Of a stretch of DNA of 64,000 nucleotides, positions 8,591 through 16,593 are shown piece after piece. The DNA is from JAUSIF01 sp963711595 (GTDB lineage: Bacteria; Pseudomonadota; Alphaproteobacteria; Rhizobiales; Xanthobacteraceae), in NCBI GenBank assembly GCA_963711595.1, contig CAVQER010000011.1:124001-188000 (forward strand), given 5' to 3'. The position numbers and the translations under genes are program-made. Positions within the stretch are counted from its first letter, which is position 1; each line of letters begins with the position of its first letter. The notes beneath the pieces were generated by a model that saw only the letters and a list, made by a program, of their open reading frames with translations, was not told where the DNA came from and did no database searches.

Positions 8591-8607
8591 CAGTCGGCCC
8601 GGGCGCG

Positions 8608-8895
8608 TCAGCACTTCGGAGCGCAAACGCCGCTTGGGTCCCAGCACGAGAACATCGTCTGCTCGAGCTTGCCTTGCAGGCACCAGTTCACCGGGCACCA
8701 CTGCGTTTCGCTGTTGCACTTCGCGGCGCAGGTCTGTCCGTTCTCGAGCGCAGCGTTGGTGATCGCGCACCCGCCCGCCGGTATCTGAACCTTCGTTTTT
8801 GATTTCTGCGCAATCGATTGCGCTGGCGACAATGCGATCGCAAGCGCGCACGCGCCGGCGATCAGCAACGACTTGCCGACAAAACGCGTACTCAT
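8608..8895 (-). CDS. Small Cys-rich exported protein (eight cysteines in mature part)
   Basis: 95 residues from ATG 8895: a signal peptide (MSTRFVGKSLLIAGACALAI, cleavage likely after SIAQ) and a mature chain of about 62 residues with eight cysteines (GGC, QTC, AKC, QWC, NWC, FSC, GVC, PKC). The even number suggests four disulfides in the periplasm or outside the cell. The spacing and the ending CAPKC resemble the next gene (CPAKC), so the two are probably diverged duplicates. An in-frame start upstream at 9051 would bury the signal peptide and is rejected. Function unknown. Confidence 0.7.
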   Translation of the reverse strand: MSTRFVGKSLLIAGACALAIALSPAQSIAQKSKTKVQIPAGGCAITNAALENGQTCAAKCNSETQWCPVNWCLQGKLEQTMFSCWDPSGVCAPKC

Positions 8896-9099
8896 GGGAT
8901 TGGCCTCCCCCAAAAAAAGGTCCGAGGCCTTGATCCTATACCGGTGCTTGATCCCGACAAGCTTCGCGAGAAACGAAACGAGCGAGCCCGGGTCCGCTCG
9001 ACGGGCTCGCTCGCACGGCAGCTCAAGCCGGTACCGAAGCCTCGCCGCCATCGCCCGGCCGCCGCCTCCGGCCGGAAACTGGCTGCCTGGCCTAGCCGT

Positions 9100-9357
9100 T
9101 CAGCACTTGGCCGGGCAGGTTGCTTCAGGGCACCACATCACGGTCGGCACGAGTGCGCCGCTCGTGGTGCGATAGTTCAGGTAGCCCATCTTGAAAGTAT
9201 TGACGCTTGCGGTGCAAAGGCCGGGCCCCGGCGGGGGTGCGGATTTTGCGGCCGCCTTCTTCTGCGCGACAGCCGTAGTACTGGCAGCCGATAGCGAGAG
9301 CGCGATCGTCGCAGCCGCGGCGATCAGCGCACCTTTCGAGAACTGGAGTTTCTTCAT
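9100..9357 (-). CDS. Small Cys-containing exported protein, paralogue of the neighbouring gene
   Basis: 85 residues from ATG 9357 (MKKLQFSKGALIAAAATIAL) with a signal peptide ending near TTAVAQ. The mature chain is about 55 residues and has four cysteines (GLC, MWC, TCPAKC). The linker KKAAAKSAPPPGPG is followed by the compact C-terminal part VPTVMWCPEATCPAKC. It lies 204 bp upstream of the eight-Cys gene on the same strand, and both end in a Cys-Pro/Ala-Lys-Cys tail. Not recognised; it could be a secreted peptide or an envelope protein. Confidence 0.65.
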   Translation of the reverse strand: MKKLQFSKGALIAAAATIALSLSAASTTAVAQKKAAAKSAPPPGPGLCTASVNTFKMGYLNYRTTSGALVPTVMWCPEATCPAKC

Positions 9358-9508
9358 CTTGCGCGCCCCGTTGGCCCCTTGAGAACGAGATATCTTGAGC
9401 ACGCCTCGCGGATGCGACAAGCGTCGGAGCCACCACGCGCGCAAATTGTCTCGCGCTGTTGCTTTCTTGCCGCCTGCGGTAAAGGCCTCTATATCACCCG
9501 GCGTTGTA

Positions 9509-9583
9509 GCTCCCTTCGTCTATCGGTTAGGACGCCACCCTTTCACGGTGGAGAGAGCGGTTCGATTCCGCTAGGGAGCGCCA
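9509..9583 (+). tRNA. tRNA-Glu (anticodon TTC)
   Basis: 75 nt with encoded CCA. The acceptor GCTCCCT pairs with AGGGAGC, the anticodon stem CCACC/GGTGG holds the loop CTTTCAC (anticodon TTC), and the T-arm is GCGG-TTCGATT-CCGC. Isolated gene. Confidence 0.97.
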
Positions 9584-9612
9584 ACTCCCAAAACCCGAAG
9601 GCAATCCGCCAG

Positions 9613-9771
9613 CTACTGAGCGGTGGGAATGGCGACAACCGCATTCTCGCCGATCGTCGGATGCAAACGGAACTCGTGCGCGACCGCCCATTCGAAACAT
9701 GGGGCGCGAACATCGAGGTCACGCTCGCGCCAACGATAATGGTTGGCCGAGGTGATCGGCCGGATGGCCAT
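9613..9771 (-). CDS. Short hypothetical ORF (52 residues), possible remnant
   Basis: ATG 9771 to TAG 9613 reads MAIRPITSANHYRWRERDLD, then a stretch with FEWAVAHEFRLHP and a plausible end at VAIPTAQ. It has natural-looking composition but no recognised domain, signal or strong ribosome site. The plus strand between 9756 and 9917 also has a coding-like frame (including KNIEFVHGYNLANESSDWF). The whole 9584-9909 stretch may therefore be decayed coding sequence. Low confidence. Confidence 0.25.
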   Translation of the reverse strand: MAIRPITSANHYRWRERDLDVRAPCFEWAVAHEFRLHPTIGENAVVAIPTAQ

Positions 9772-9899
9772 CAGCCAAGCGCCTAGGCCGGTATCCGATC
9801 ACCCCCGCGAAGAACATCGAGTTCGTGCACGGCTACAACCTCGCCAACGAGAGTTCGGACTGGTTCACCTTTTGGCGTGAATTTTCGCTTCTGACGCTC

Positions 9900-9915
9900 T
9901 GTCAACTTTTTGACT
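9900..9915. promoter_or_regulatory. TGTCA-N6-TGACT palindrome (candidate Crp/Fnr-type operator)
   Basis: GTCAA-CTTT-TTGAC core. The surrounding 24 bases match those of the operator at 15135-15158 at 21 positions, well beyond the core. It lies at the left end of the catabolic locus and overlaps the apparent start of the frame at 9910. See the other copies at 15090, 15138 and 18629. Confidence 0.55.
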
Positions 9916-10326
9916 GACGCGAAGCGGGTCATTGCCGACCTTCTCGAGACCGCAGCCATTGCGGTTTGGCAAGGGAACACGGCATTGCTGATCAAGTCAC
10001 CCGCGGGCGAATTTCCGATCACCATCGACAAATTTCAGATCGAGGGGGCGCAGCTCGTCATCGTCGGGCGCATGGGCGTCTGGGACGCGCGTACGCATGT
10101 TGAAGCCGGAGAATTTCTCACGCTTCTCGGCAAACTTCTCCTTTCGCCAGCGGTCATCCTGTTTGCGCTCAAGGCGCCGTTCCTCGCGATGCGACGGCCG
10201 GTCGGCAGGGGCAGCGGGCAACGGCGAAAGCTGAACTCACAGTCCGTTCGTCAGTCGCGCTCGCCAGAGAGAAAGTCCTTGACCATCATGTTGAACAAGT
10301 CGGGTCGCTCCATGTGGGCTCCGTGA
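9910..10326 (+). CDS. Hypothetical protein, possible gene remnant
   Basis: 138 residues from a TTG at 9910. The first about 95 residues look protein-like (VIADLLETAAIAVWQGNTAL, then FPITIDKFQIEGAQLVIVG and a hydrophobic LLLSPAVILFALKAPFLAM). The last about 40 are Arg/Ser-rich and run into the 3' end of the convergent hydrolase gene, which suggests a lost stop or decay. The only available start is a TTG that overlaps the operator palindrome. No family recognised. Confidence 0.35.
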   Translation: MTDAKRVIADLLETAAIAVWQGNTALLIKSPAGEFPITIDKFQIEGAQLVIVGRMGVWDARTHVEAGEFLTLLGKLLLSPAVILFALKAPFLAMRRPVGRGSGQRRKLNSQSVRQSRSPERKSLTIMLNKSGRSMWAP

Positions 10327-11009
10327 GCGCTTCTGGGGAGGACACATAGATCTGCGCTGGGTAGTCCTTTCCATAACAGAAGGGAATCCTCGACCGTCGT
10401 CGATCGGTCGCGATCGCCAACAATGACAAGCGCGGCTTGCCCGATCTCCGAAAGCCTCTCGGCCGCCCGCCAGGGCCGCATGGCGCTGATTGCCCCCCTG
10501 CAAGCGGCCTCCGTCGCACCGCTGCAAGCGCTGTAGCAGGAGGAAAAGAACGGGTCGTCATCGCCCGCCACGAACCACGTACGGACGGTCCGCTCGAAGG
10601 TGGCGGGCACGCCGTGCGACTGTATGCGCGAGAGTGTCTCGGACCAGGTTTCAAAACGGCGGGGAAGTTCTCCGACGCCTGCGGTGCCTGCCAGCACCAG
10701 GCGCTCAATGCGCTGTGGATGCTCCAGCGCTGCTTGTTGCGCGATCATGCCGCCAAAGGACCATCCCACGAGCGAGAAGCGCCCGAACTCAAGGGCGTCT
10801 GCCAGCGCCATCACCTCCGCGACGAAGCCCGACATCGTTTCCGGAGCGCTGCCCATCGGGCTGCCGGCAAACCCGGGAAGGTCGACGGCGACCATGTCGA
10901 AGCCGTCCTTGAGCCCGGCTAGTTGACCCCGCCATACCCCCGCCCCGCCAAGAAAACCGTGCACGAACACCAATGGCCGTCCGACTCCGCTGCGCGAGTA
11001 CGTCAGCAT
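10251..11009 (-). CDS. Alpha/beta hydrolase
   Basis: 252 residues with an alpha/beta-hydrolase fold: oxyanion loop VHGFLGG (about 16-22), nucleophile elbow GWSFGG (Ser about 103), acid candidate in IVGDRDRS and catalytic His in SAHGAH near the C-terminus. Related proteins cleave esters, enol-lactones or C-C bonds in catabolic pathways. It is the last gene of the minus-strand TRAP operon and starts 4 bp after dctM, so it probably processes the imported compound or a product of it. Exact substrate cannot be inferred. Confidence 0.88.
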   Translation of the reverse strand: MLTYSRSGVGRPLVFVHGFLGGAGVWRGQLAGLKDGFDMVAVDLPGFAGSPMGSAPETMSGFVAEVMALADALEFGRFSLVGWSFGGMIAQQAALEHPQRIERLVLAGTAGVGELPRRFETWSETLSRIQSHGVPATFERTVRTWFVAGDDDPFFSSCYSACSGATEAACRGAISAMRPWRAAERLSEIGQAALVIVGDRDRSTTVEDSLLLWKGLPSADLCVLPRSAHGAHMERPDLFNMMVKDFLSGERD

Positions 11010-11013
11010 CGGA

Positions 11014-12318
11014 TCAGCCCATAGCCCTAGGCAACCACAACGTGATTTCCGGGAAAGCCAACAGCAGGGCGAGCGTGACGGACTCGATTGCCAGGAACGG
11101 GATCACTCCCATGTAGAGCTGCCGCGAGTCGATCTTGCCCTCGGCCGCAGAGAGCACCGCGAACAAGTTCAGACCCACTGGTGGCGAGATAGCGGCGATC
11201 TCCACAAGCTTCACGATGATGATGCCGAACCAAATGATGTCGATCCCGAGTGTCTTTGCGACCGGAGCAAGGAAAGGCACGGCCATCACCAGCATCGAGA
11301 TCGTGTCGACAAAGCATCCCAGAATGAGAAACAGGATCAGTACAAGGAGCATGAACATGAACGGCGTCAGTCCGACCGCGGCAATTAAATCGGTAAGACC
11401 GGTTATGAAGCCCGACACGAGCAGCAAACGTGAGAACAGCAATCCTCCGATGATGATCAGGAAGAGAACCGCAGTAGTTGACGCGAATTCCTTTAGCGCT
11501 TGCCAGATTTCCTGTCCCCCCAGTGAGCGGCGCACCACGCCTATGGCCAGTGCGCCAATTGCGCCGACCGCGCCAGCCACCGACGGGAACATCAGTCCGG
11601 AGTAGATGCCGCCGAAAACCAAGAAAAACAGAAAGATGACGGCCCATAAGCCGCGTGTACTCGCCATCCGCTCCGACCACGTAAAATGCTCGACGCGCGC
11701 GGGCGCGTAGTCGGGACGAAAATAGAGAAGAATTCGAATTCCGATAATGTAGCACACGACCGTCAGGATTCCGGGAAGAATTCCTGCGACCAGCAGCTTG
11801 CCGACCGACTCACCCGTTAGAATAGCGAACAGGACCATCACTACCGACGGCGGAATCATCGCGGCGAACGTTCCCGCAGCGCAAATCGCGCCGGCGCTGA
11901 GCCCCGGGTTATAACCGAATTTGATCATCTCCGGCAGCGCGATACGCGTAAAGATCAGCGAACTGACGACGGTTGCGCCGTTGATCGCGGCGAAGGCCGC
12001 GGACGCGAGCGTGGTCGCGTAGTAGAGGCTTCCGCGCAGTCCGCTCGTCCATCGATATGCCGCGATATACAGTTCGGTGGTCAGACCCGATGCGGCCGTG
12101 AGGGCACCCATCAACACGAACATCGGGATCACGAGAAACGAGAAGTCGGATGACACGGCGTATGGGAGCGTTTCGAAATTCGTAAGCAGGAACGGCGTTC
12201 CTGCGTAGATCCACATTCCGACGGCAGCGACGGCCATCAGCGCTATCCCGACAGGAACGCCGCCGGCCACCAGCAAGAGCATGGCCAACATTGCCGCGAT
12301 ACCGCTGAAAAGTGCCAT
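11014..12318 (-). CDS. dctM: TRAP transporter large permease (DctM family)
   Basis: 434 residues, about twelve transmembrane segments. Family marks are the glycine-rich re-entrant region GALTAASGLTTELY, the NGATVVSSLIFTRIALPEM stretch, AGTFAAMIPPSVVMVLFAIL and the C-terminal EIAAISPPVGLNLFAV. It forms the Na+-coupled transport channel of a TRAP importer with the small subunit DctQ and a periplasmic DctP. Start ATG 12318 overlaps the dctQ stop (TGATG). The longer frame upstream, to 12426, is rejected because it lies in the dctQ gene. Operon order is dctP-dctP-dctQ-dctM-hydrolase. Confidence 0.95.
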   Translation of the reverse strand: MALFSGIAAMLAMLLLVAGGVPVGIALMAVAAVGMWIYAGTPFLLTNFETLPYAVSSDFSFLVIPMFVLMGALTAASGLTTELYIAAYRWTSGLRGSLYYATTLASAAFAAINGATVVSSLIFTRIALPEMIKFGYNPGLSAGAICAAGTFAAMIPPSVVMVLFAILTGESVGKLLVAGILPGILTVVCYIIGIRILLYFRPDYAPARVEHFTWSERMASTRGLWAVIFLFFLVFGGIYSGLMFPSVAGAVGAIGALAIGVVRRSLGGQEIWQALKEFASTTAVLFLIIIGGLLFSRLLLVSGFITGLTDLIAAVGLTPFMFMLLVLILFLILGCFVDTISMLVMAVPFLAPVAKTLGIDIIWFGIIIVKLVEIAAISPPVGLNLFAVLSAAEGKIDSRQLYMGVIPFLAIESVTLALLLAFPEITLWLPRAMG

Positions 12319-12854
12319 CAGAGTTTCGCCGCAGGTGGAAGTTCTTCGCGGACGGGCTCCTCGGCCACGTTCGCAACAAGTCTCACGAATTGTCGCAGGA
12401 ATTCGGCAACGCTGATCCACGCGCATGTGGCTACAGCGATTTTGAACGGGTAGACGGGAAAGGCGATCAGCGCCATCGCCGTCTCCAGCGTCTGCACGCT
12501 CACGGCCGCGTGCGCTGTACTGCGCATCGCAAGCAACAGCAACATCGCTGCACTGATCAACAGTCCCACGCCGTCCAGAAAATTTCGCGTCCGCCTAGAA
12601 AGCAATGCGAGCACGAGATCGACTTTGACATTCTGCTGCCTATATTGCGCATAGGCCAATGCACCGAAGATAATGACGGCAAGGGTGGCGGACGAGAGCT
12701 CGCTTACGATTGGAATAGGCGAGTTCAGCAGGAACGCGCTCGCGACGTCGACCGTCACGATTACAGCGATCGCCAAGATGAGAACGGCGGAAACGGACAC
12801 AGCAGCGGAAGTCAGCCCCCGGACAAGCCGGTCGAGCGCGCGAAGAAGTGCCAT
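12318..12854 (-). CDS. dctQ: TRAP transporter small permease (DctQ family)
   Basis: 178 residues with four hydrophobic segments (about 16-38, 48-66, 84-105 and 126-148), as in the DctQ small membrane component. The second helix region carries ELSSATLAVIIFGALAYAQYR, matching the family's conserved helix. It pairs with DctM to make the inner-membrane complex. Its stop overlaps the dctM start, and it starts 50 bp downstream of the first dctP, indicating one transcript. Confidence 0.9.
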   Translation of the reverse strand: MALLRALDRLVRGLTSAAVSVSAVLILAIAVIVTVDVASAFLLNSPIPIVSELSSATLAVIIFGALAYAQYRQQNVKVDLVLALLSRRTRNFLDGVGLLISAAMLLLLAMRSTAHAAVSVQTLETAMALIAFPVYPFKIAVATCAWISVAEFLRQFVRLVANVAEEPVREELPPAAKL

Positions 12855-12904
12855 CTAGTGGGTGCTCGGTTGTTTAATTCAGGGCAACTGGTTGCGGCGC
12901 ATTG

Positions 12905-13927
12905 CTACTTCAATTCCGCTCTGCGTTTCCGCCAATAGTCCACCAATCGCTTCGCAGGGTCGCCGAGACCCTTTGAGATCATGTTCTCGATCCATTGGTC
13001 GAAGAAGCTCGGACCGATGGCGTCCAGTTTGGCCTGATCCTTGAACTCCACGACTTTCACGTTCCCCAGCCTTTGCATTTCCGCCAGAGAATCTGGATCG
13101 GACTTGTCTGCGATTGCATGTTCGCGAAGCACCGCCTCCCGGCCTACGTCGATGAAAAGTTTCTGCACGTGGGGCGGCAGTTTTTCCCACAAGGCGAGAT
13201 TGATCAACGCCGGCTGGGTCGCGAGTGCACCGAAGCTTGCGCTGCTCCAGAATTTTCCGACCTCATGCAGTTTCAATTGGAGATGCAAGTCGTTCGGAAA
13301 GTATGCGCAGTCGAGTTTGCCTCGTTGCAGTCCCTCGTACTGCTCTGGAGGAAGCGTTGTAATCCCGACAGCTCCCAATGCCTTCCACAGCCGCGGCACG
13401 TGCTCCCCATAGCTGCGCACGCGAAGATTTTTGAAGTCTTCGATCGCGGCAACCGGCTTCGTGCATAGGATGCGGAACACGGTGATGCCGTGATTGAAGA
13501 TCGGCCACACGTTGTTGCGCCGATACTCGGCCTGGATTTCGGGGATATTCTGTACCATCTCGTTGTGAATGATCTGCGCCTGCCGCGCCGAATCGAACGC
13601 GAGCGGAAGCGCGTTGGTGATCCCTGCTAGCGGAATCCGTGTGGGGAAGAACGAAGGCACGATCGAGCCCATCTCGATCGCCCCAGCCCCGATCAGATCG
13701 AGCATCTCAGTGTTTTTGCCGAGGGCCTCGGACCAGAAGATCTTGATCTTGATGCGTCCGCCGCTGCGCCGCTCCATCTCCTCGGCAAACCATTGGTCGA
13801 TCCGGGAAAATCCAACAGTCGGAGGGAATGTATGACCGAAGCGGATGCTGATGTCGGGATACTCTTGTCCGCGTGCCGGCATCCCGGCAAGCACTAGGGC
13901 GACAAGCGACAGTACGACTTTGTTCAT
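12905..13927 (-). CDS. dctP: TRAP transporter periplasmic solute-binding protein (DctP family), copy 1
   Basis: 340 residues. Signal peptide MNKVVLSLVALVLAG...ARG, then a DctP fold with IRFGHTFPP, IKIFWSEALGKNTEMLDLIG, the ligand-carboxylate Arg region NLRVRSYGEHVP, and the GLQRGKLDCAYFP motif. Start ATG 13927 follows a strong GGGGAGAG Shine-Dalgarno; the frame extends to 13945 without a better start. It captures an organic acid-like ligand in the periplasm. The next gene upstream encodes a close paralogue, so the transporter has two receptors. Confidence 0.93.
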   Translation of the reverse strand: MNKVVLSLVALVLAGMPARGQEYPDISIRFGHTFPPTVGFSRIDQWFAEEMERRSGGRIKIKIFWSEALGKNTEMLDLIGAGAIEMGSIVPSFFPTRIPLAGITNALPLAFDSARQAQIIHNEMVQNIPEIQAEYRRNNVWPIFNHGITVFRILCTKPVAAIEDFKNLRVRSYGEHVPRLWKALGAVGITTLPPEQYEGLQRGKLDCAYFPNDLHLQLKLHEVGKFWSSASFGALATQPALINLALWEKLPPHVQKLFIDVGREAVLREHAIADKSDPDSLAEMQRLGNVKVVEFKDQAKLDAIGPSFFDQWIENMISKGLGDPAKRLVDYWRKRRAELK

Positions 13928-13981
13928 CACTCTCCCCAATGGCAACGTTCGCAGTTCGCTGCAGGTTTCCGGTGTGGGCGA

Positions 13982-15013
13982 TTATTCCTTTAGCTCACCT
14001 CGACGCTTGCGCCAGAGATCGACAATGCGCTGCGCGACGTCGCCTTGATTTTTCGCCTTCATGCTCTCGGTCCACGCCGCGAAAAAATCGGGCGCGGTCT
14101 CTTCAAGTTTCTTCTGCTCCTTGAATTCGACGACCTGCAGGCCCTGCTTGCGCATTGCTTCAAGCAACTCCTTCTCGACGGCGTCGACCAGTTGGTGGTC
14201 CCGCATTGTCGCTTCATGAGCGACATCCATGATCAGTTTTTTCACGTTCTCCGGCCACTTGCTGTGCCAGGTGTCGTAGTTCACGAGGATCGGCCAAGTA
14301 GACAGCGCTCCGAAGTTCGCCGTGCTCCAGTACTTGGCGACTTCGTGAAGCTTGAATGAGTGCGCGAGGTCAGTTGGGAAATAGGCGCAGTCAAGTTTGC
14401 CGCGTTGTAGCCCCTCGTAGATCTCCGGGGGCAACGCCGTGACGCCGACGGCACCGAAGGCGCCCCACAACTTTGGCACGTGTTCTCCGTAGCTTCTTAT
14501 GCGCAGATTTTTCAGATCGGCGACGGTGGCTAGCGGCTTCACGCATTGAAGGCGGAAAACTCCGAGACCGTGGCTGAAGATGGGCCACACTTTATTGCGG
14601 CGGTACTCTTCCTGGATCTCGGGAATTTTGGTGACTAGCTCGGTCTGGATGATCTGCGCCTGTTTTGAACTGTCGAAGGCAAGCGGCAAAGCGTTCGTGA
14701 TACTCGAAAGCGGAAGTCGGGTCGGGAAGAACGATGGAACAATGATGCCGAGTTCCATCGCCCCACTGCCGATGAGGTCCAGCATCTCGACGTTCTTGCC
14801 GAGCGCCTCCGACCAGAAAATGCGGATCTTGATCTTGCCGCCGCTGCGCTTCTCAATTTCATCGACAAACCATTGGTCAATCTGAGACTGAACTGTCGTC
14901 GGCGCGTAGGTGTGACCGAGCCGCAGGTTCATGGTCGGATATTCTTGAGCAATGGCGGCGCTCGCCTGCCAGGCGCCGGCGAGTGCGACCAATGCGACTG
15001 TTGTCTTGCGCAT
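13982..15013 (-). CDS. dctP: TRAP transporter periplasmic solute-binding protein (DctP family), copy 2
   Basis: 343 residues, first gene of the operon and similar to its neighbour over the whole length. Shared segments include IDQWF, EKRSGGKIKIRIFWSEALGK, PSFFPTRLPLSSITNALPLA, RSYGEHVPKLWGAFGAVG and LQRGKLDCAYFP. Signal peptide MRKTTVALVALAGAWQASA, cleavage near AIAQ. ATG 15013 is chosen for the GGGAGA eight bases upstream. Differences cluster in the C-terminal third, so ligand preference may differ from copy 1. The promoter region carries an operator palindrome at 15090. Confidence 0.93.
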   Translation of the reverse strand: MRKTTVALVALAGAWQASAAIAQEYPTMNLRLGHTYAPTTVQSQIDQWFVDEIEKRSGGKIKIRIFWSEALGKNVEMLDLIGSGAMELGIIVPSFFPTRLPLSSITNALPLAFDSSKQAQIIQTELVTKIPEIQEEYRRNKVWPIFSHGLGVFRLQCVKPLATVADLKNLRIRSYGEHVPKLWGAFGAVGVTALPPEIYEGLQRGKLDCAYFPTDLAHSFKLHEVAKYWSTANFGALSTWPILVNYDTWHSKWPENVKKLIMDVAHEATMRDHQLVDAVEKELLEAMRKQGLQVVEFKEQKKLEETAPDFFAAWTESMKAKNQGDVAQRIVDLWRKRRGELKE

Positions 15014-15089
15014 AGTGACGTCTCCCAATTTGTGTTGGAATCATTGGCTCCGCCTTCGCCAATCTTGGGCAATTCTGGGAGTGGGGGTC

Positions 15090-15105
15090 AGTCAAGAAAT
15101 TGACG
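15090..15105. promoter_or_regulatory. Candidate operator for the TRAP operon (GTCAA-N4-TTGAC)
   Basis: GTCAA-GAAA-TTGAC at 15091-15104, 77 bp upstream of the dctP copy 2 start. It has the same symmetry and spacing as the sites at 9900, 15138 and 18629. It is one of two such sites in the divergent dctP/nitroreductase-like promoter region, one for each direction. Confidence 0.6.
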
Positions 15106-15137
15106 AAGTCCTTCCGACCGCCCCCAGGTTCGCTCTC

Positions 15138-15153
15138 TGTCAAGTCGTTGACT
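15138..15153. promoter_or_regulatory. Candidate operator for the nitroreductase-like/GcvT-like operon
   Basis: TGTCA-AGTCGT-TGACT, with GTCAA-GTCG-TTGAC core, ends 66 bp before the start at 15220. Matches the site at 9900 over 21 of 24 bases. Spacing of half sites (6 bases between TGTCA and TGACA halves) is that of Crp-family operators (TGTGA-N6-TCACA) with a changed third/fourth contact. Confidence 0.65.
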
Positions 15154-15219
15154 GACGCACGATCCTCATTCGCTGATCTTCCGGCTAACTGACCTCAGTT
15201 CTGAGCCGGTGGGTGGTGA

Positions 15220-16557
15220 ATGAATAAGATCGAACAGCTCCGGTACGGTGTTCTTCCGCAAGTCGAGAAGGCGTGGAATTTCCCGCTGTTCGAGGCGATT
15301 GTCGGCCGGCGCTCGCGCCGTTTCGGCTTCGGCATGGAACTGCAGCACGGTCCATTCAGCTACAAGTCCGACAAGGAGCCGGTGCCTCTCGACGAAGCGG
15401 AAACCGCGATGCTGATCGCCGCCGCCACCGGGGTGACCGGCGCCATTCTCTGCGAGGGTGAGTTCCAGGGCGGAATGGTGAAGTCGGTCGGCCGGCCGCA
15501 CCCGTCGGCCGTCGGCTCGCATCGTACCGAGCTCTTTTTCACGAATGACGACGGCGTCTTCCTGTTTCGCGGCTCGCAGCAGCAGATGACGAAGATGAAG
15601 GAGTACGAGACCGTCGCCGATCGCGACAAGATTCTCGACTTCTATCGCAAGTACACGGTCCGCCTCTCCGACAAGCGCCTGGACCTGCCGCGGAAAACGC
15701 CGGGTCTCTTTCATCATAATCTGTGGGTCACCAACAAGCCGGGCAGCACGCTGTTCATGCCGGTCACCGACATCAGCAAGGATCTGATCCGGCTGATGAT
15801 CAACATGTGCGACCCGAAGGGCGGGCGCTACATCGAAGGCGGCGGCTATTACATCGTTGACGAACGCAAGGGCATGCGCGCGGCCGGATGCGAGAAGTGG
15901 GCGGCGAAGGGCTTGCTCGACAAGAACAAGCCGCTTCCGCTCGGTGCGCTGGAAAAAATCATCGTCAGCTGGCTGTGCGCCGAAGGCGCGATGATGGGTA
16001 CGCTCATGCAGCTTGCCATGGCCGCGATGGGCCTCGGCGGGTGGATGCACGGCGGGTTCACGCCGCTCGTCGTCATGGGCGGCACGCCGATATGCAAGGG
16101 TCTCGGTCTCCGTTTTGTCCAGGGCAAGGAAGAGCCGCTGCCGAACGCAGTCGGCCTCGACGGATATTTCGAAGGCTATTGTCCGCCCTACTACAAGACG
16201 ATGGCGGACGCGGTCGACGCAGCCGTCAAGGACATGGGCGAGAGCCTCGACGACTGGGAACGGCGCGGCATGGTCCTGCCCCACACGATCACGAACGCGG
16301 AATTCCAGACGGGCGTGCCGGGCATCAGCGAAGACGGCATCGCGTGCGTCAAGGACATCTGCACGTACATCTACGAAACCTACGGAAAGTTTCCGGCGTT
16401 CAACGACACGATGCACCTTCTCTATTTCATCCAGGCACATCACCTGGATCTCGAGTTCTACGACAAGTACTTCAAGAAGGGGTCGTATCTGCAAACGCAC
16501 GTCGACCACTTCAGCGATTGGCATCCGGGAACCAACGTCAAATTCCGCAACAAGTAG
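15220..16557 (+). CDS. Nitroreductase-superfamily-like flavoprotein of unknown function
   Basis: 445 residues. The N-terminal part FEAIVGRRSRRFG (about 24-36) followed by EPVPLDEAETAMLIAAATG resembles the FMN-binding start of nitroreductases. The helix ...GTLMQLAMAAMGLGGWMHGG (about 262-281) resembles the second conserved part of that fold. It is about twice as long as a typical nitroreductase. It also has many Cys, Trp and His residues and an unusual middle and C-terminal region (for example HHNLWVTNKPGSTLFMP and CPPYYKTMADAVDAAV). No known subfamily is recognised. It is followed after 36 bp by a GcvT-like gene, and the two probably form one operon. A joint role in demethylating or reducing an imported compound is an inference. 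Confidence 0.7.
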   Translation: MNKIEQLRYGVLPQVEKAWNFPLFEAIVGRRSRRFGFGMELQHGPFSYKSDKEPVPLDEAETAMLIAAATGVTGAILCEGEFQGGMVKSVGRPHPSAVGSHRTELFFTNDDGVFLFRGSQQQMTKMKEYETVADRDKILDFYRKYTVRLSDKRLDLPRKTPGLFHHNLWVTNKPGSTLFMPVTDISKDLIRLMINMCDPKGGRYIEGGGYYIVDERKGMRAAGCEKWAAKGLLDKNKPLPLGALEKIIVSWLCAEGAMMGTLMQLAMAAMGLGGWMHGGFTPLVVMGGTPICKGLGLRFVQGKEEPLPNAVGLDGYFEGYCPPYYKTMADAVDAAVKDMGESLDDWERRGMVLPHTITNAEFQTGVPGISEDGIACVKDICTYIYETYGKFPAFNDTMHLLYFIQAHHLDLEFYDKYFKKGSYLQTHVDHFSDWHPGTNVKFRNK

Positions 16558-16593
16558 TTCGCGGACAACTCCCCGCATCTGAAAGGTACGCAC

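Noticed and set aside
9783..10031. An 82-residue minus-strand ORF
   Set aside because: Antisense to the protein-like plus-strand frame at 9910 and without recognisable features; neither strand is certain here.
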